This document shows, piece after piece, positions 21,559 to 30,367 of a DNA stretch of 64,000 nucleotides; the first letter of the stretch is position 1, and the number at the start of each line of letters is the position of its first letter. A model generated the notes under the pieces. It ran no database searches. It was not told the DNA's origin and saw nothing but the letters and a program-made list of their open reading frames with translations. The stretch spans positions 408,767-472,766 of the forward strand of contig NZ_JABVAX010000003.1 of NCBI RefSeq assembly GCF_013404595.1, written 5' to 3'. The position numbers and the translations under genes were made by a program. This stretch comes from Jannaschia marina (GTDB lineage: Bacteria > Pseudomonadota > Alphaproteobacteria > Rhodobacterales > Rhodobacteraceae).

Positions 21559-22014
21559 TTACCCGCCGGTTAATGCGGCACCCTCCGATTGCTCGAGCGC
21601 CTCGACCGTCGCGTCGAGGGCGAGGAGGATGGAGGCATGGCGGTTCCTGAAGTCCCGCGCAGGCGTCAGGACTTCGAGGCCGTCGAAGGGCGCGTCGGGC
21701 ACCGGCCCTTCGGTTTTGAGCATCGCGTGAAGCTGGTCGCGCGCGTGCCGGACCTCTCCGGGCGTCCGCCCGATCATCGCGGCTCCCGAAACGGCGGCCG
21801 ACGCCTGCCCCAGGGCACAGGCCTTCACGTCCTGCGCGTAGCGGGCGATCCGCCCGTCCTCCATGTCGAGCGACACCGTTACGGTGGAGCCGCAGAGCGG
21901 CGAACGCTTGCGCACGGTCACCTGCGGATCGTCGAGCGGCTCCGTCGCGGGCATGTCGGCCGCAAGCGCCAGGATACGGCCCGAGTAGAGCTTGATGAGG
22001 TCGGTGTCGGACAT
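21559..22014 (-). CDS. Iron-sulfur cluster assembly scaffold-like protein (NifU/IscU N-terminal type)
   Basis: 151 residues starting MSDTDLIKLYSGRILALAAD. It contains SPLCGSTVTVSLDM (Cys ~41) and VKACALGQASAAVSG (Cys ~67), the spacing seen in the small alphaproteobacterial IscU-like family. The third scaffold Cys of true IscU is not apparent, so cluster-scaffold function is uncertain. It is divergent from hisI with 67 bases between the starts. A longer upstream reading overlaps hisI and is not supported. Confidence 0.7.
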   Translation of the reverse strand: MSDTDLIKLYSGRILALAADMPATEPLDDPQVTVRKRSPLCGSTVTVSLDMEDGRIARYAQDVKACALGQASAAVSGAAMIGRTPGEVRHARDQLHAMLKTEGPVPDAPFDGLEVLTPARDFRNRHASILLALDATVEALEQSEGAALTGG

Positions 22015-22081
22015 CGGGCTTCCCTCGTCGGCGTCTCCCCCATAGGTAGCGACCCGACCCCGCAAAGCAAAGGTGCGCGAC

Positions 22082-22441
22082 ATGAGCTTCGACCCTGCAA
22101 CCCTGCGATACGATGCCGCCGGCCTCATCCCCTGCATCGCGCAGGACCACGAGAGCGGCGACGTGCTGATGATGGCCTGGATGACCGCCGAGGCGGTGAC
22201 GCGTACGCTGGAGACGGGACGCGTGACCTATTGGTCGCGTTCGCGGCAATCCTTCTGGATCAAGGGCGAGACTTCGGGCCATGTCCAGCGTCTGATCGAC
22301 CTGCGCGTCGACTGCGACCGCGACTGCCTGCTGGCGCTCGTCGACCAGACGGGTCCGGCGTGCCACACCAACCGGCGGAGCTGCTTCTACACGGCCCTGC
22401 GTGACGGGGCGGAGGTCGAGCTGTCGAAGCCGATGATCTGA
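22082..22441 (+). CDS. hisI: Phosphoribosyl-AMP cyclohydrolase
   Basis: Opens the adenine ring of PR-AMP, the third step of histidine synthesis. The 119 residues (MSFDPATLRYDAAGLIPCIA) have the typical monofunctional length, without the HisE domain. Mg/Zn-binding motifs are RVDCDRDCLLALVDQ (Asp/Cys ligands) and ACHTNRRSCFY near residues 94-104, with VTYWSRSRQSFWIKGETSGH in the core. An ATG three codons upstream is also in frame. It is a stand-alone his gene here. Confidence 0.95.
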   Translation: MSFDPATLRYDAAGLIPCIAQDHESGDVLMMAWMTAEAVTRTLETGRVTYWSRSRQSFWIKGETSGHVQRLIDLRVDCDRDCLLALVDQTGPACHTNRRSCFYTALRDGAEVELSKPMI

Positions 22442-22445
22442 GCGC

Positions 22446-22877
22446 TCAGAGCATCTTGCGGAAGCGCCAGAACGTCGGCTCGGTCCAGGTATAGCCGGCG
22501 GTCTCGTAGGTTGCCCGGGCAGCGTCGTTGCCCCGGTGTGCCCCGATCACGAGATAGCTGCATTGGCGCCGGCGCGCATCCGCCTCGGCTCTTTCGATTA
22601 GACCCCGTGCGAGGCCCCGGCGGCGGGCTTCCGGCCGGACGAAGAGGTGGTGTATGTCGGCCCCGCGCCGCCCGAACTGCGCCTGCGCGTGCGGCATCAG
22701 GAGGATGTAGCCAAGGAGCGGGTTGCCCGCGCCGAAGCCCCAGAGCCAGCCGTCGTCGAGATCGCGCGCAAGGGTCGCGGCGGTGGCCCCATGGGCGTCG
22801 CCGTGGTGACGGGCCAGCGCCTCGACGAGCGGCAACAGCGCCGCAGCGTCGGCGGATGTCAGGGGCGCGATTTCCAT
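22446..22877 (-). CDS. GNAT family N-acetyltransferase
   Basis: 143 residues from MEIAPLTSADAAALLPLVEALARHH. The acetyl-CoA loop is VRPEARRRGLARGLIERAE (Q/RxxGxG/A type) near residue 77, followed by HRGNDAARATYETAGY, which is motif B of GNAT enzymes. The substrate cannot be told. It is convergent with hisI (3 bases between stops). A longer in-frame reading to 23153 runs across the riboswitch and is rejected. Confidence 0.85.
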   Translation of the reverse strand: MEIAPLTSADAAALLPLVEALARHHGDAHGATAATLARDLDDGWLWGFGAGNPLLGYILLMPHAQAQFGRRGADIHHLFVRPEARRRGLARGLIERAEADARRRQCSYLVIGAHRGNDAARATYETAGYTWTEPTFWRFRKML

Positions 22878-22950
22878 GGCCCTCTGTCGGCGCGTTGGCC
22901 GCCGCTGTCCAGCCCGTTTGACTTTGCCCCCGCCCCATGGGACCAAGCCC

Positions 22951-23032
22951 GTGCGACAGGGGCATCCGGGCGACCGGGTTGAGAGGTACCCTTCGAACCT
23001 GAACCGGCTCATACCGGCGGAGGAAGTTGCGC
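22951..23032 (+). promoter_or_regulatory. TPP riboswitch (THI element)
   Basis: Conserved blocks are GACAGGGGC, GGGTTGAGAGGTACCC, GAACCTGAACCGG and ATACCGGCGGAGGAAGT, in the canonical THI-box order. Outer stem P1 pairs GTGCGAC (22951-22957) with GTTGCGC (23026-23032). It lies 51 bases before tenA and should repress it when thiamine pyrophosphate is abundant, probably by sequestering the ribosome site. Confidence 0.95.
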
Positions 23033-23082
23033 AAGGGTCGGACCGGCCCGCGTCTCCGCCCGTGAAAACAAAGGGATGCGAG

Positions 23083-23751
23083 ATGACATTCACACAAGAC
23101 CTGTGGCAGGCAACGGGGGATCTCCAGCAGAAGATTCTGGATATGCCGTTCAACCGTGCCCTTGCCGACGGCAGCCTGCCCGTGGAGGTGTTCCAGGGCT
23201 ACATCGTGCAGGATGCGCACTACCTCGAAGGGTTCGCACGGGCGCTGGCACTCTCGGCGAGCCGGGGGCCGGAGCCCGAGACCATCGCGCAGCTGGCCGG
23301 CTCGGCGAGCGGCGCGATCTTCGTCGAGCGTCAGTTGCACGGCGAATACATGGCGCTCTACGGCATCAGCCCCGAGACCTTCGCCGCCACGCCGCCGTCC
23401 CGCAGCTGCGACCACTACGTTGGCTCGCTCATCCGTCACGCGGCCGTCTCGCCCTTCGCGGTGGCCGTCTGTGCGCTCCTGCCCTGTTTCTGGATCTACA
23501 AGGTGGTCGGCGATCACATCCACGCGGAGGCCGCGGCGGACCATCCCTATCGTGCCTGGATCGATACCTATGCGGGCGAGGAGTTCGGCGAGGCGGTGCA
23601 GAAGATGCTCGACCTGACCGACCGGCTCGGAGCGGCTGCGGATGCGCCGACGCGCGCGGCGATGCACCGGGCCTTCGCGCAATCCTCGTGGCACGAGTGG
23701 ATGTTCTGGCAGAGCGCGCACGACCGCGAAGGCTGGCCCGCGCCGGCCTGA
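23083..23751 (+). CDS. tenA: TenA family aminopyrimidine aminohydrolase (TenA_C type)
   Basis: Salvages degraded thiamine by hydrolysing aminopyrimidines to HMP. The 222-residue protein starts MTFTQDLWQATGDLQQKILD. Its active-site Cys is in ALLPCFWIYKVVGDHI near residue 135 (the Cys-type class) and the catalytic Glu in SSWHEWMFWQS near 207. It is the only gene behind the TPP riboswitch in this window; no thi synthesis genes follow, so salvage is regulated separately. A second ATG 9 bases earlier is possible. Confidence 0.92.
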   Translation: MTFTQDLWQATGDLQQKILDMPFNRALADGSLPVEVFQGYIVQDAHYLEGFARALALSASRGPEPETIAQLAGSASGAIFVERQLHGEYMALYGISPETFAATPPSRSCDHYVGSLIRHAAVSPFAVAVCALLPCFWIYKVVGDHIHAEAAADHPYRAWIDTYAGEEFGEAVQKMLDLTDRLGAAADAPTRAAMHRAFAQSSWHEWMFWQSAHDREGWPAPA

Positions 23752-23790
23752 GGCGGTCGAATGCGGTGAAATCTCGGGGAAGGCCCTTGA

Positions 23791-23808
23791 ACCGTTAGCG
23801 CTAACGGT
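23791..23808. promoter_or_regulatory. LacI-type operator upstream of edd
   Basis: ACCGTTAGCGCTAACGGT is a perfect 18-bp palindrome with the central CG step typical of LacI/GalR operators, 28 bases before the edd start. It probably controls the Entner-Doudoroff genes edd-eda. The LacI regulator elsewhere in this window recognises a different core (GTAAGCGCTTAC), so the cognate repressor is elsewhere. Confidence 0.7.
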
Positions 23809-23835
23809 GCATGTCGTCCCCCAAGGAGGCCCGAT

Positions 23836-25641
23836 ATGCCACTCGACAGCCGAATCGACGCCATCACCGACCGCATCCGCGAACGCTCGCGCGACAGTCG
23901 CGCCGACTACCTCTCTCGGATGCGGGCCCAGGCGCAGCAGGGGCCACGTCGCGCCCATCTCGACTGCGGCAACCAGGCCCATGCCTATGCCGCGATGGGC
24001 GAGGCGAAGGGTGATCTGGTGGGGGACCGTGCCCCGAATATCGGTATCGTTACCGCCTACAACGACATGCTGAGCGCGCATCAGCCGTTCAAGGACTACC
24101 CCGACCGCATCAAGGCCGCCGCCCGCGCCGCGGGGGCGACCGCGCAGGTCGCGGGCGGCGTGCCCGCCATGTGCGACGGCGTCACGCAGGGGCAGCAGGG
24201 GATGGAACTCAGCCTCTTCTCGCGTGACGTGATCGCGCTCGCCACCGGCGTCGCGCTCAGCCACAACACCTTCGACAGCGCCCTCTACCTCGGCATCTGC
24301 GACAAGATCGTTCCGGGCCTCGTCATCGCCGCCTCCACCTTCGGCTACCTGCCGGGCATCTTCGTGCCCGCCGGTCCGATGACGAGCGGCCTTCCGAACG
24401 ACGAGAAGGCAAAGGTCCGCCGCGACTTCGCCGAAGGCAAGATCGGCCGCGACAAGCTGATGGAGGCCGAGATGGCCTCCTACCATGGGCCCGGCACCTG
24501 TACCTTCTACGGCACCGCCAATTCCAACCAGATGCTGATGGAGTTCATGGGCCTGCACCTGCCGGGGGCTTCCTTCGTGAACCCCGGCACGCCATTGCGC
24601 GATGCGCTGACCGACGCGGCGGCCGTGCGCGCGACCGAGATCACCGGCCTCGGCAACGCCTATACGCCGGTTTGCGACATCCTCGACGAGAAGGCCTATG
24701 TGAACGGTCTCGTCGGTCTGATGGCGACGGGCGGGTCGACGAACCTCGTCCTGCATCTGATCGCCATGGCGCGGGCCTCGGGCGTGCGGCTGACCTGCGC
24801 CGATTTCGACGCGATTTCCGAGGCGACACCATTGATGGCGCGCGTCTATCCGAACGGGCTTGCCGACGTGAACCATTTCCACGCGGCGGGCGGGCTGCCC
24901 TACATGATCGGGCGGCTCCTGGAAGCGGGGCTTCTGCACGACGACGTGTCGACCGTCGCGGGGCAGGGGCTCTCGGCCTACGCGAGCGAGCCGAAACTCG
25001 AGGACGGCCGCATCGCCTGGGCCCCGGGGCCGACGGAGACGCAGAACGACAGGATCCTGCGCGCGCCGGACGATGCCTTCGCCACGACCGGCGGCTTGAA
25101 GCAGGTGCGCGGCAACCTCGGCCTCGGCGTGATGAAGATTTCCGCCGTCGCCGAGGAGCACCGCATCGTCGAGGCACCTGCGCGCGTGTTCCAGACCCAG
25201 CAGGCGGTGAAGGATGCCTTCAAGGCCGGCGAGCTTGACCGAGACTGCGTCGTCGTCGTCCGCTACCAGGGCCCGCGCGCCAACGGGATGCCCGAGCTGC
25301 ACGGCCTCACGCCGGTCCTGACGGTGCTGCTGCAACGCGGCCACAAGGTCGCGCTCGTGACCGACGGGAGGATGTCGGGGGCGTCGGGCAAGGTGCCCGC
25401 GGCCATCCACGTCGCCCCCGAGGCGCTCGATGGGGGCCTCATCGGCAAGGTGGAGGACGGCGACCTGATCCGCGTCGACGCGACGGCCGGGACGCTCGCT
25501 GTCTTGACCGAGGGCGTGGCCGAGCGCACCGTCGCCGTGCCCGACCTCTCGGCCAACGATCACGGGCTCGGGCGCGAGATGTTCCGCCTGTTCCGCGCCA
25601 CCGCCGGCCGCGCCGATACCGGAGCGGGGGTGGTGGTCTGA
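23836..25641 (+). CDS. edd: Phosphogluconate dehydratase
   Basis: Dehydrates 6-phosphogluconate to KDPG, the first dedicated Entner-Doudoroff step. The 601 residues match Edd length and differ from IlvD in the N-terminus ([14 protein letters not shown] region). The Fe-S cluster cysteines are in [17 protein letters not shown] and [11 protein letters not shown], with a third in [35 protein letters not shown] and [19 protein letters not shown] are family signatures. It is followed by eda, separated by 70 bases containing a REP-like palindrome, and preceded by a perfect LacI-type operator. Confidence 0.96.
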   Translation: MPLDSRIDAITDRIRERSRDSRADYLSRMRAQAQQGPRRAHLDCGNQAHAYAAMGEAKGDLVGDRAPNIGIVTAYNDMLSAHQPFKDYPDRIKAAARAAGATAQVAGGVPAMCDGVTQGQQGMELSLFSRDVIALATGVALSHNTFDSALYLGICDKIVPGLVIAASTFGYLPGIFVPAGPMTSGLPNDEKAKVRRDFAEGKIGRDKLMEAEMASYHGPGTCTFYGTANSNQMLMEFMGLHLPGASFVNPGTPLRDALTDAAAVRATEITGLGNAYTPVCDILDEKAYVNGLVGLMATGGSTNLVLHLIAMARASGVRLTCADFDAISEATPLMARVYPNGLADVNHFHAAGGLPYMIGRLLEAGLLHDDVSTVAGQGLSAYASEPKLEDGRIAWAPGPTETQNDRILRAPDDAFATTGGLKQVRGNLGLGVMKISAVAEEHRIVEAPARVFQTQQAVKDAFKAGELDRDCVVVVRYQGPRANGMPELHGLTPVLTVLLQRGHKVALVTDGRMSGASGKVPAAIHVAPEALDGGLIGKVEDGDLIRVDATAGTLAVLTEGVAERTVAVPDLSANDHGLGREMFRLFRATAGRADTGAGVVV

Positions 25642-25663
25642 CTTGACCGCCGCGCCCGCCTAA

Positions 25664-25690
25664 GATCCCCGGGTCGAGCCCGAGGATGAC
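25664..25690. repeat. REP-like intergenic palindrome, copy 2
   Basis: GATCCCCGGGTCGAGCCCGAGGATGAC (written as GATCCCCGGGTCGA + GCCCGAGGATGAC) lies between edd and eda. The reverse complement of the copy at 26347 aligns with it, so an inverted pair flanks eda. Confidence 0.65.
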
Positions 25691-25711
25691 ACACCACCGA
25701 GAGATCCACCC

Positions 25712-26341
25712 ATGACCCCAGCAGACCAGTCCAAGGCCGCCCGCGACATCGCCGGACGTGCTCCCGTCATCCCCGTTCTCGTGCTCGACGATGTCGCCCA
25801 CGCCGCACCGCTGGCCGAGGTGCTCGTCGCCGGCGGCCTGCCGGCGCTGGAGGTGACGCTGCGCACGCCCGCGGCGCTCGACTGCATCCGCGCCATGGCC
25901 GAGGTGCCGGGCGGGATTGTCGGGGCCGGCACGCTCTTGACGCCGGCAGACGTGAAGGCTGCCAAGGCAGCAGGGGCCACCTTCGGCGTCTCGCCGGGCG
26001 CGACGGACACGCTCGTTCAGGCCTGCGTCGACGAGGGCCTGCCGCTCCTGCCCGGCGCGGCGACCGCGACGGAGGCCATGGCCCTCCTCGAGAAGGGCTA
26101 CGACATGCTGAAGTTTTTCCCCGCCGAAGCCTCGGGCGGCGCGCCCGCCCTCAAGGCCATCGGCGCGCCCATCCCGCAGATCGCCTTCTGCCCGACGGGC
26201 GGTGTCAGCCCGCAGAACAAGGCCGACTACCTGTCGCTCCCGAACGTCCTCTGCGTCGGCGGCAGCTGGGTTGCTCCGAAGGCGATGATGCAGTCCGGGG
26301 ATTGGGACGGGATCGAGGCGCTGGCGAAGGCGGCGCACTGA
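25712..26341 (+). CDS. eda: KDPG / KHG aldolase
   Basis: Cleaves 2-keto-3-deoxy-6-phosphogluconate to pyruvate and glyceraldehyde-3-phosphate. The 209 residues have the class I aldolase motifs ALEVTLRTPAAL (catalytic Glu), VGAGTLLTPADV and the Schiff-base Lys in YDMLKFFPAEASGG near residue 133. CPTGGVSPQNKADYL near 170 binds phosphate. It completes the edd-eda pathway and is flanked on both sides by REP-like palindromes. Confidence 0.96.
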   Translation: MTPADQSKAARDIAGRAPVIPVLVLDDVAHAAPLAEVLVAGGLPALEVTLRTPAALDCIRAMAEVPGGIVGAGTLLTPADVKAAKAAGATFGVSPGATDTLVQACVDEGLPLLPGAATATEAMALLEKGYDMLKFFPAEASGGAPALKAIGAPIPQIAFCPTGGVSPQNKADYLSLPNVLCVGGSWVAPKAMMQSGDWDGIEALAKAAH

Positions 26342-26346
26342 TACGC

Positions 26347-26374
26347 CGTCATCGTCGGGCCTGACCCTACGATC
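26347..26374. repeat. REP-like intergenic palindrome, copy 3
   Basis: CGTCATCGTCGGGC-CTGA-CCCTACGATC is in inverted orientation to the copy upstream of eda and begins 6 bases after the eda stop. Its stem is degenerate. Confidence 0.55.
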
Positions 26375-26402
26375 CACCGTAGGACGAGCGCGGTGCACCA
26401 TC

Positions 26403-26433
26403 ATGGATGGCCGGGTCCAGCCCGGCCATGACG
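26403..26433. repeat. REP-like intergenic palindrome, copy 4
   Basis: ATGGCCGGG-TCCA-GCCCGGCCAT followed by GACG is a near-perfect long stem between the convergent eda and MttB-family genes. It has the same GGGTC...GCCC...GACG core as the other copies and could also stop transcription from both sides. Confidence 0.65.
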
Positions 26434-26440
26434 CCAACCT

Positions 26441-27967
26441 TCACACCAAGAGATCGAATCGATCCCGCAGCGCCCGCTCCAGGTCCACCGGAAACGCCGC
26501 CGTGTTGGGCCCCGCCAGAAGGTGCGCGCGGCGGTCGCGGGCCTTCGCCACGAGGTCGGGCTGCCCGGCCTCGGCCCATTCCTTCGGGCTCACCCGGCAG
26601 CCGAGCGCGGGATAGACGTATTCCGACTGCATGACCGACAGCGTCTCCTCCGTCCCGAGGTAGTGGCCCGGCCCGTCGAGGCAGACCGCGCGCATCGCGT
26701 CGAGCGAGAGCGTGGTCTCGTTCACCTCCACCCCGCGCACGCAGCGCAGGGCCGCGCCGATCATGTCGTCGCCGAGAATCAGGCTCTCGGGGCAGAAGCC
26801 CATGAGCGAGCCATGCATCCCCGCCGCCTCGTAGACCATGTTGAGCCCGGCGAGGCCCGCCATCACGTCGGACATGCCCTGTTCCCACCCGGCCTGCATG
26901 TCCGGCAGCTTGGCGTCCGCCACCCCCGCGGCCGCGCCGCCGGGCAACCCGTAGAACCGCGCCATCTGCGCGCAGGCCGCCGTCAGGAGCGCCTGTTCGC
27001 CCGAGCCGCCGGACATCGCGCCGGTGCGCAGGTCCGACACGAAGGGCCAGGTGCCGAAGACCGCCCGGTGACCGGGCGCGATCGAATTGACGTAGACGAC
27101 CCCGGCCAGGCACTCGGCCACCGCCTGCATGATCGCCCCGGCAAGCGACGCGGGCGCCGTGGCACCCGCCTGACCTGCGGAGAGCAGGAGCACGGGCAGC
27201 CCGCCGCGGATACAGGCCTCCATCACCTCGCAGCTTTCGGTCGCGAAGCGCAGCGGCGGGACGACGAAGCAATTGGTGTTGAGCACGAAGGGGCGTGCGC
27301 GGAATGCCTCCTCGCCGCCGGCCACCATGTAGAGGTAGTCGAGGCACATCGGCACCGTCCCGGCCGTGCAGAAGCTCGTGCCCACATGCTTGCGCGTCCC
27401 GGTGAGGCAGGCGTGCAGCGTGTTGAGGTCGAGCGACTGCTCGCCCTCGATGTCGCGGGCGACGATGGGGCGTTGCAGGAAGTGGATGTTGTCGAGCGCC
27501 TCGGTGAGCCGGGCGGCCTCGTGCAGGTCGGCGAGGGTGCTGTCGCGATAGGCTCCGGTCACCGCATCGACCACGCTGACGGCGGCCCCGGCGGTGCCGA
27601 AGTGCACGCGCGCCCCGCTCAGGTCGAGGTCGAAGGCCGGATCGCGCGCCGGCAGGGTGATGTCGCGGGCCGCGAGGGCCAGCATCTCCGCCACGACCGC
27701 GCGTGGGAAGCGGAGGCGACCGTCGTCCCCCAACACGACGCCCACGCGCGTCATGGCCTCGACGCCCGAGGGCGGAGCGCCGGAGAGGCCGATCTCTTCG
27801 AGCGCGGTGAGCGCGGCCTCGTGGATCGCCGTGACGTCGGCGTCGGCGAGAGGACGGTAGCGCCCGCCCTGGAGGCCCGGGCGCACGGGGCGAAGGTGGT
27901 CGGGCAGGGCGGTGGCACGCGCGGCCTTGCGGGCGGCGCGTCCTCCGGTGCGAAGGGGTCGGTTCAT
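26441..27967 (-). CDS. MttB superfamily methyltransferase (non-pyrrolysine)
   Basis: 508 residues of the trimethylamine methyltransferase superfamily. Members move a methyl group from quaternary amines to a corrinoid protein. It opens MNRPLRTGGRAARKAARATALPD, then shows RYRPLADADVTAIHEAALTALEEIG, LTGTRKHVGTSFCT and GTEETLSVMQSEYVYPALG. There is no in-frame amber codon, so it is of the Pyl-free type, like glycine betaine methyltransferase MtgB. Roseobacter genomes carry many such genes. No corrinoid protein (MttC) or reductive activator is adjacent, so the methyl acceptor is unknown. The substrate is unassigned. Confidence 0.85.
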   Translation of the reverse strand: MNRPLRTGGRAARKAARATALPDHLRPVRPGLQGGRYRPLADADVTAIHEAALTALEEIGLSGAPPSGVEAMTRVGVVLGDDGRLRFPRAVVAEMLALAARDITLPARDPAFDLDLSGARVHFGTAGAAVSVVDAVTGAYRDSTLADLHEAARLTEALDNIHFLQRPIVARDIEGEQSLDLNTLHACLTGTRKHVGTSFCTAGTVPMCLDYLYMVAGGEEAFRARPFVLNTNCFVVPPLRFATESCEVMEACIRGGLPVLLLSAGQAGATAPASLAGAIMQAVAECLAGVVYVNSIAPGHRAVFGTWPFVSDLRTGAMSGGSGEQALLTAACAQMARFYGLPGGAAAGVADAKLPDMQAGWEQGMSDVMAGLAGLNMVYEAAGMHGSLMGFCPESLILGDDMIGAALRCVRGVEVNETTLSLDAMRAVCLDGPGHYLGTEETLSVMQSEYVYPALGCRVSPKEWAEAGQPDLVAKARDRRAHLLAGPNTAAFPVDLERALRDRFDLLV

Positions 27968-28184
27968 GGTCTGTCCTGCGGTTGTCTCGGGTGCGGGGCG
28001 GGCTCAGGCCGCCGCCGGCCGCCCCCGGGCCGCACGCCCGCGCCGCGCACCGATCACGCGCAGGGTCAGAAGATGATGGGTCCTCGGCACCATGGGAGGA
28101 GCGTGGCGCGCGCCTGCGACGCTGTCGCGCCTGTTTGCGACTTGTCGCGGGAGAGGCATCCGCAGCCGGACGAGGCGGGCGGCG

Positions 28185-29567
28185 CTAACGCAATTCCCTG
28201 ATGACGTTGAGGGTTTCCATCACGTCGGCGCGGGTCGCATCCCATGTGCCGCAGGTGAAGCGGATCACGAGACGGCCCCGATGCGTCGTTTGCGTCAGGT
28301 AGATCCGACCATCGGCGTTGATGCGCTGCAAGAGCGCCTCGGTCGCCGTGCACCCCTCCGAAAGCGCGAAGGAGAAGAGCGCGAGGCGCGGCTCTGACGT
28401 GATCTCGAGGCCCGGTTCCGCCCGGAGCGCCGCGCAGAGCTCCGACGTCCAGGCGACGTGATCGCGGATGCGCGCCCGGATCGTGTCGAGGCCGTAGGCG
28501 CGCATGACGAACCACAGCTTCAGTGCCCGCATCCGCCGGCCGAGCGGGATCGTCCATTCGTTGAAATTGGTGACCTCCTCGCCTTCGAGCGTCTGAAGGT
28601 AATCCGGCCGCAGGCCCAGCGTGCGGATCTGGTCGAGCGGGTCGCGCATCAGCTGCACGGCACAGTCGAACTGCGCGCCCATCCACTTGTGCGGGTTGAA
28701 GACGAAACTGTCGCAACCCTCTGCACCGGCCATCAGGGGCCGAAACTCGGGGCAGACGCCCGCGCTGCCGGCCCAGGCGGCATCCACGTGGGTCATCAGC
28801 CCGTGCGTCTGCGCGACGGGCAGGCAGGCCGCGATGTCGTCGAAGGCCCCCACACCCGTGCCACCGGCGCAGAAGACGACACCGGCGGGCCGGTGGCCGG
28901 CGGCGAGGTCGGCCTCGATCGCGGCCTGCAGCTGCGCCGGATCCATCGACAGGTCGGCGCGGGTCGTGATCTTGACGAGGTTCTCCTGTCCGAGCCCGGC
29001 GAGCCGCACCGCCTTGTCGACCGAGGAGTGGGTCTCGGCCGAGGCATAGACGCGCAGACGCGGCTGCCCCTGCAGCCCCTCGGTCAGGCCGCGGAACCCG
29101 AGCGCCCGTTCGCGCATCGTCAGCACGGCGCAGAGCGTGGCCGTCGTGGCGCTGTCGTGGATCGTACCCGTCCAGTCCGCGGGCAGGTCGAGCGCGGCGA
29201 GGAGCCAGCGGATCATCCCTTGCTCCAGCTCGGTCGCGGCCGGGGCTGTCTGCCAGAGCATCCCCTGCGCTCCGATGCCGTTCACGAGCTGCTCGGCCAG
29301 CATCGAGGCCGGAGAGGCGTTGGCCGGGAAATAAGCGAAGAAGCGGGGGTGCTGCCAATGGGTCAGCGCGCCGGGGATCAGCGCCTCGAAATCGGCGAAG
29401 ATCGCCTCGGGCGTCTCGGCCGCCTCGGGGGCGGTCGCGGGCAGGCGGTCGAGCAACGCGCCCGGCGTGACCTGGGCCCGCACGGGCCGGTCCCGCAGAT
29501 CGCGGTGATAGGCCGTCACCCAGTCGGCGGCGCGCTTCGACCAGGCGTTCAGGTCGTCGTGGTTCAC
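28185..29567 (-). CDS. PLP-dependent decarboxylase, aromatic-L-amino-acid decarboxylase type
   Basis: 460 residues starting at GTG (MNHDDLNAWSKRAADWVTAYHRDL), overlapping the upstream stop as GTGA. Group II decarboxylase fold: the PLP Lys is in DSFVFNPHKWMGAQFDCAVQL near residue 293 (abbreviated FNPHKWMG), the PLP-pairing Asp in LMTHVDAAWAGSAG, and HSSVDKAVRLAGLG stacks on the ring. Typical substrates are aromatic amino acids such as DOPA or tryptophan, but assignment is by family only. It is the last gene of a three-gene coupled operon with an ICL/PEPM protein and an aminotransferase. Confidence 0.87.
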   Translation of the reverse strand: MNHDDLNAWSKRAADWVTAYHRDLRDRPVRAQVTPGALLDRLPATAPEAAETPEAIFADFEALIPGALTHWQHPRFFAYFPANASPASMLAEQLVNGIGAQGMLWQTAPAATELEQGMIRWLLAALDLPADWTGTIHDSATTATLCAVLTMRERALGFRGLTEGLQGQPRLRVYASAETHSSVDKAVRLAGLGQENLVKITTRADLSMDPAQLQAAIEADLAAGHRPAGVVFCAGGTGVGAFDDIAACLPVAQTHGLMTHVDAAWAGSAGVCPEFRPLMAGAEGCDSFVFNPHKWMGAQFDCAVQLMRDPLDQIRTLGLRPDYLQTLEGEEVTNFNEWTIPLGRRMRALKLWFVMRAYGLDTIRARIRDHVAWTSELCAALRAEPGLEITSEPRLALFSFALSEGCTATEALLQRINADGRIYLTQTTHRGRLVIRFTCGTWDATRADVMETLNVIRELR

Positions 29568-30367
29568 CGCGCGCCTGCGTCGAGGTAGCCGTCCACCTCG
29601 CCCGAGCCGATGCCGCCGAGTTTCTGGAAGCTGCCCGCGCCGAACATCTCCTGCGCGGCGTCGCGGATGAGCTGATGCGTCGCGCGGGCGAGCGCGGAGC
29701 CGAGCGAGATGCGCGCGACGCCCGCGGCGGCGAAATCGGCCTGCGTGGTCTGCGTCCATTGTCCGGCGGCAAGCGCGTTCACCGGCGCCTCGACGGCGGC
29801 GCAGATGCGCGCGAGGCCCTCCATCGTCTCGGGCATCGGCACGTAGAGCACATCGGCCCCGGCCGCCTCGAAGGCGCGGATGCGGGCGATGGCCTCATCG
29901 ATATCGTAGGCCCCGGTCATCACGCCGTCGGCGCGGGCGGTGAAGACGAAGTCCTGGCTCGCCCGCCGCGCTTCGGCCACGGCGGCGGTCACGCGGGCGA
30001 CGCTGGCCTCGAGCGCATAGGCGCTGCCGTCGGGGGCGACGTCCTCGATGCAGCATCCGGCAAGGCCCGCGCGCGCCGCCTCGGCCACGGTGTCGGCTGC
30101 ATCCGCGGGTTCGGGGCCGTAGCCGTCTTCCAGGTCGGCAGAGACGGGGCAGTTCAGGTGATCGGACAGGTCTTTCGCATGGGCGATGGCCTCCGCCCGG
30201 CCGATCTTGCCGCCGTCGGGCAAGCCGCGGGTGAAGGCGAAGCCTGCCGAGGAGGTGGCGATGGCCTCGGCCCCGAGCGCCCGCAGCATCCGGGCGGAGC
30301 CCACGTCCCAGGCGTTGGCGAGGATGAAGGGCGAGCCGGGGCGGTGCAGGGCGCGGAAGTCGGTCAT
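29564..30367 (-). CDS. Isocitrate lyase / PEP mutase superfamily protein
   Basis: 267 residues (MTDFRALHRPGSPFILANAWDVGSARML). The fold is a TIM barrel with SADLEDGYG, which supplies Mg-binding acids, and VFTARADGVM, typical of oxaloacetate-decarboxylase-like or 2-methylisocitrate-lyase-like members. The mutase-specific EDKxxxxxNS loop and the lyase KKCGH motif are absent, so neither PEP mutase nor isocitrate lyase activity is supported; a C-C bond hydrolase or lyase on an oxaloacetate-like acid is more likely. Coupled by ATGA to the upstream aminotransferase and by GTGA to the downstream decarboxylase. Confidence 0.8.
   Translation of the reverse strand: MTDFRALHRPGSPFILANAWDVGSARMLRALGAEAIATSSAGFAFTRGLPDGGKIGRAEAIAHAKDLSDHLNCPVSADLEDGYGPEPADAADTVAEAARAGLAGCCIEDVAPDGSAYALEASVARVTAAVAEARRASQDFVFTARADGVMTGAYDIDEAIARIRAFEAAGADVLYVPMPETMEGLARICAAVEAPVNALAAGQWTQTTQADFAAAGVARISLGSALARATHQLIRDAAQEMFGAGSFQKLGGIGSGEVDGYLDAGAR

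Noticed and set aside
22878..23153. N-terminal extension of the acetyltransferase gene across the riboswitch
   Set aside because: The riboswitch is conserved RNA on the other strand, and GNAT homology starts at MEIAPLT (22877).
26441..27967. Pyrrolysine-containing MttB
   Set aside because: The frame is open without an internal amber codon.
28004..28093. 29-codon minus-strand ORF (MVPRTHHLLTLRVIG...) upstream of the MttB-family gene
   Set aside because: No ribosome site, low-complexity Arg/Gly-rich end from GC-rich DNA, and no recognised family; likely chance.
29564..30367. PEP mutase / phosphonate biosynthesis gene
   Set aside because: The EDKxxxxxNS gating loop of PEP mutase is absent and no phosphonopyruvate decarboxylase is adjacent.
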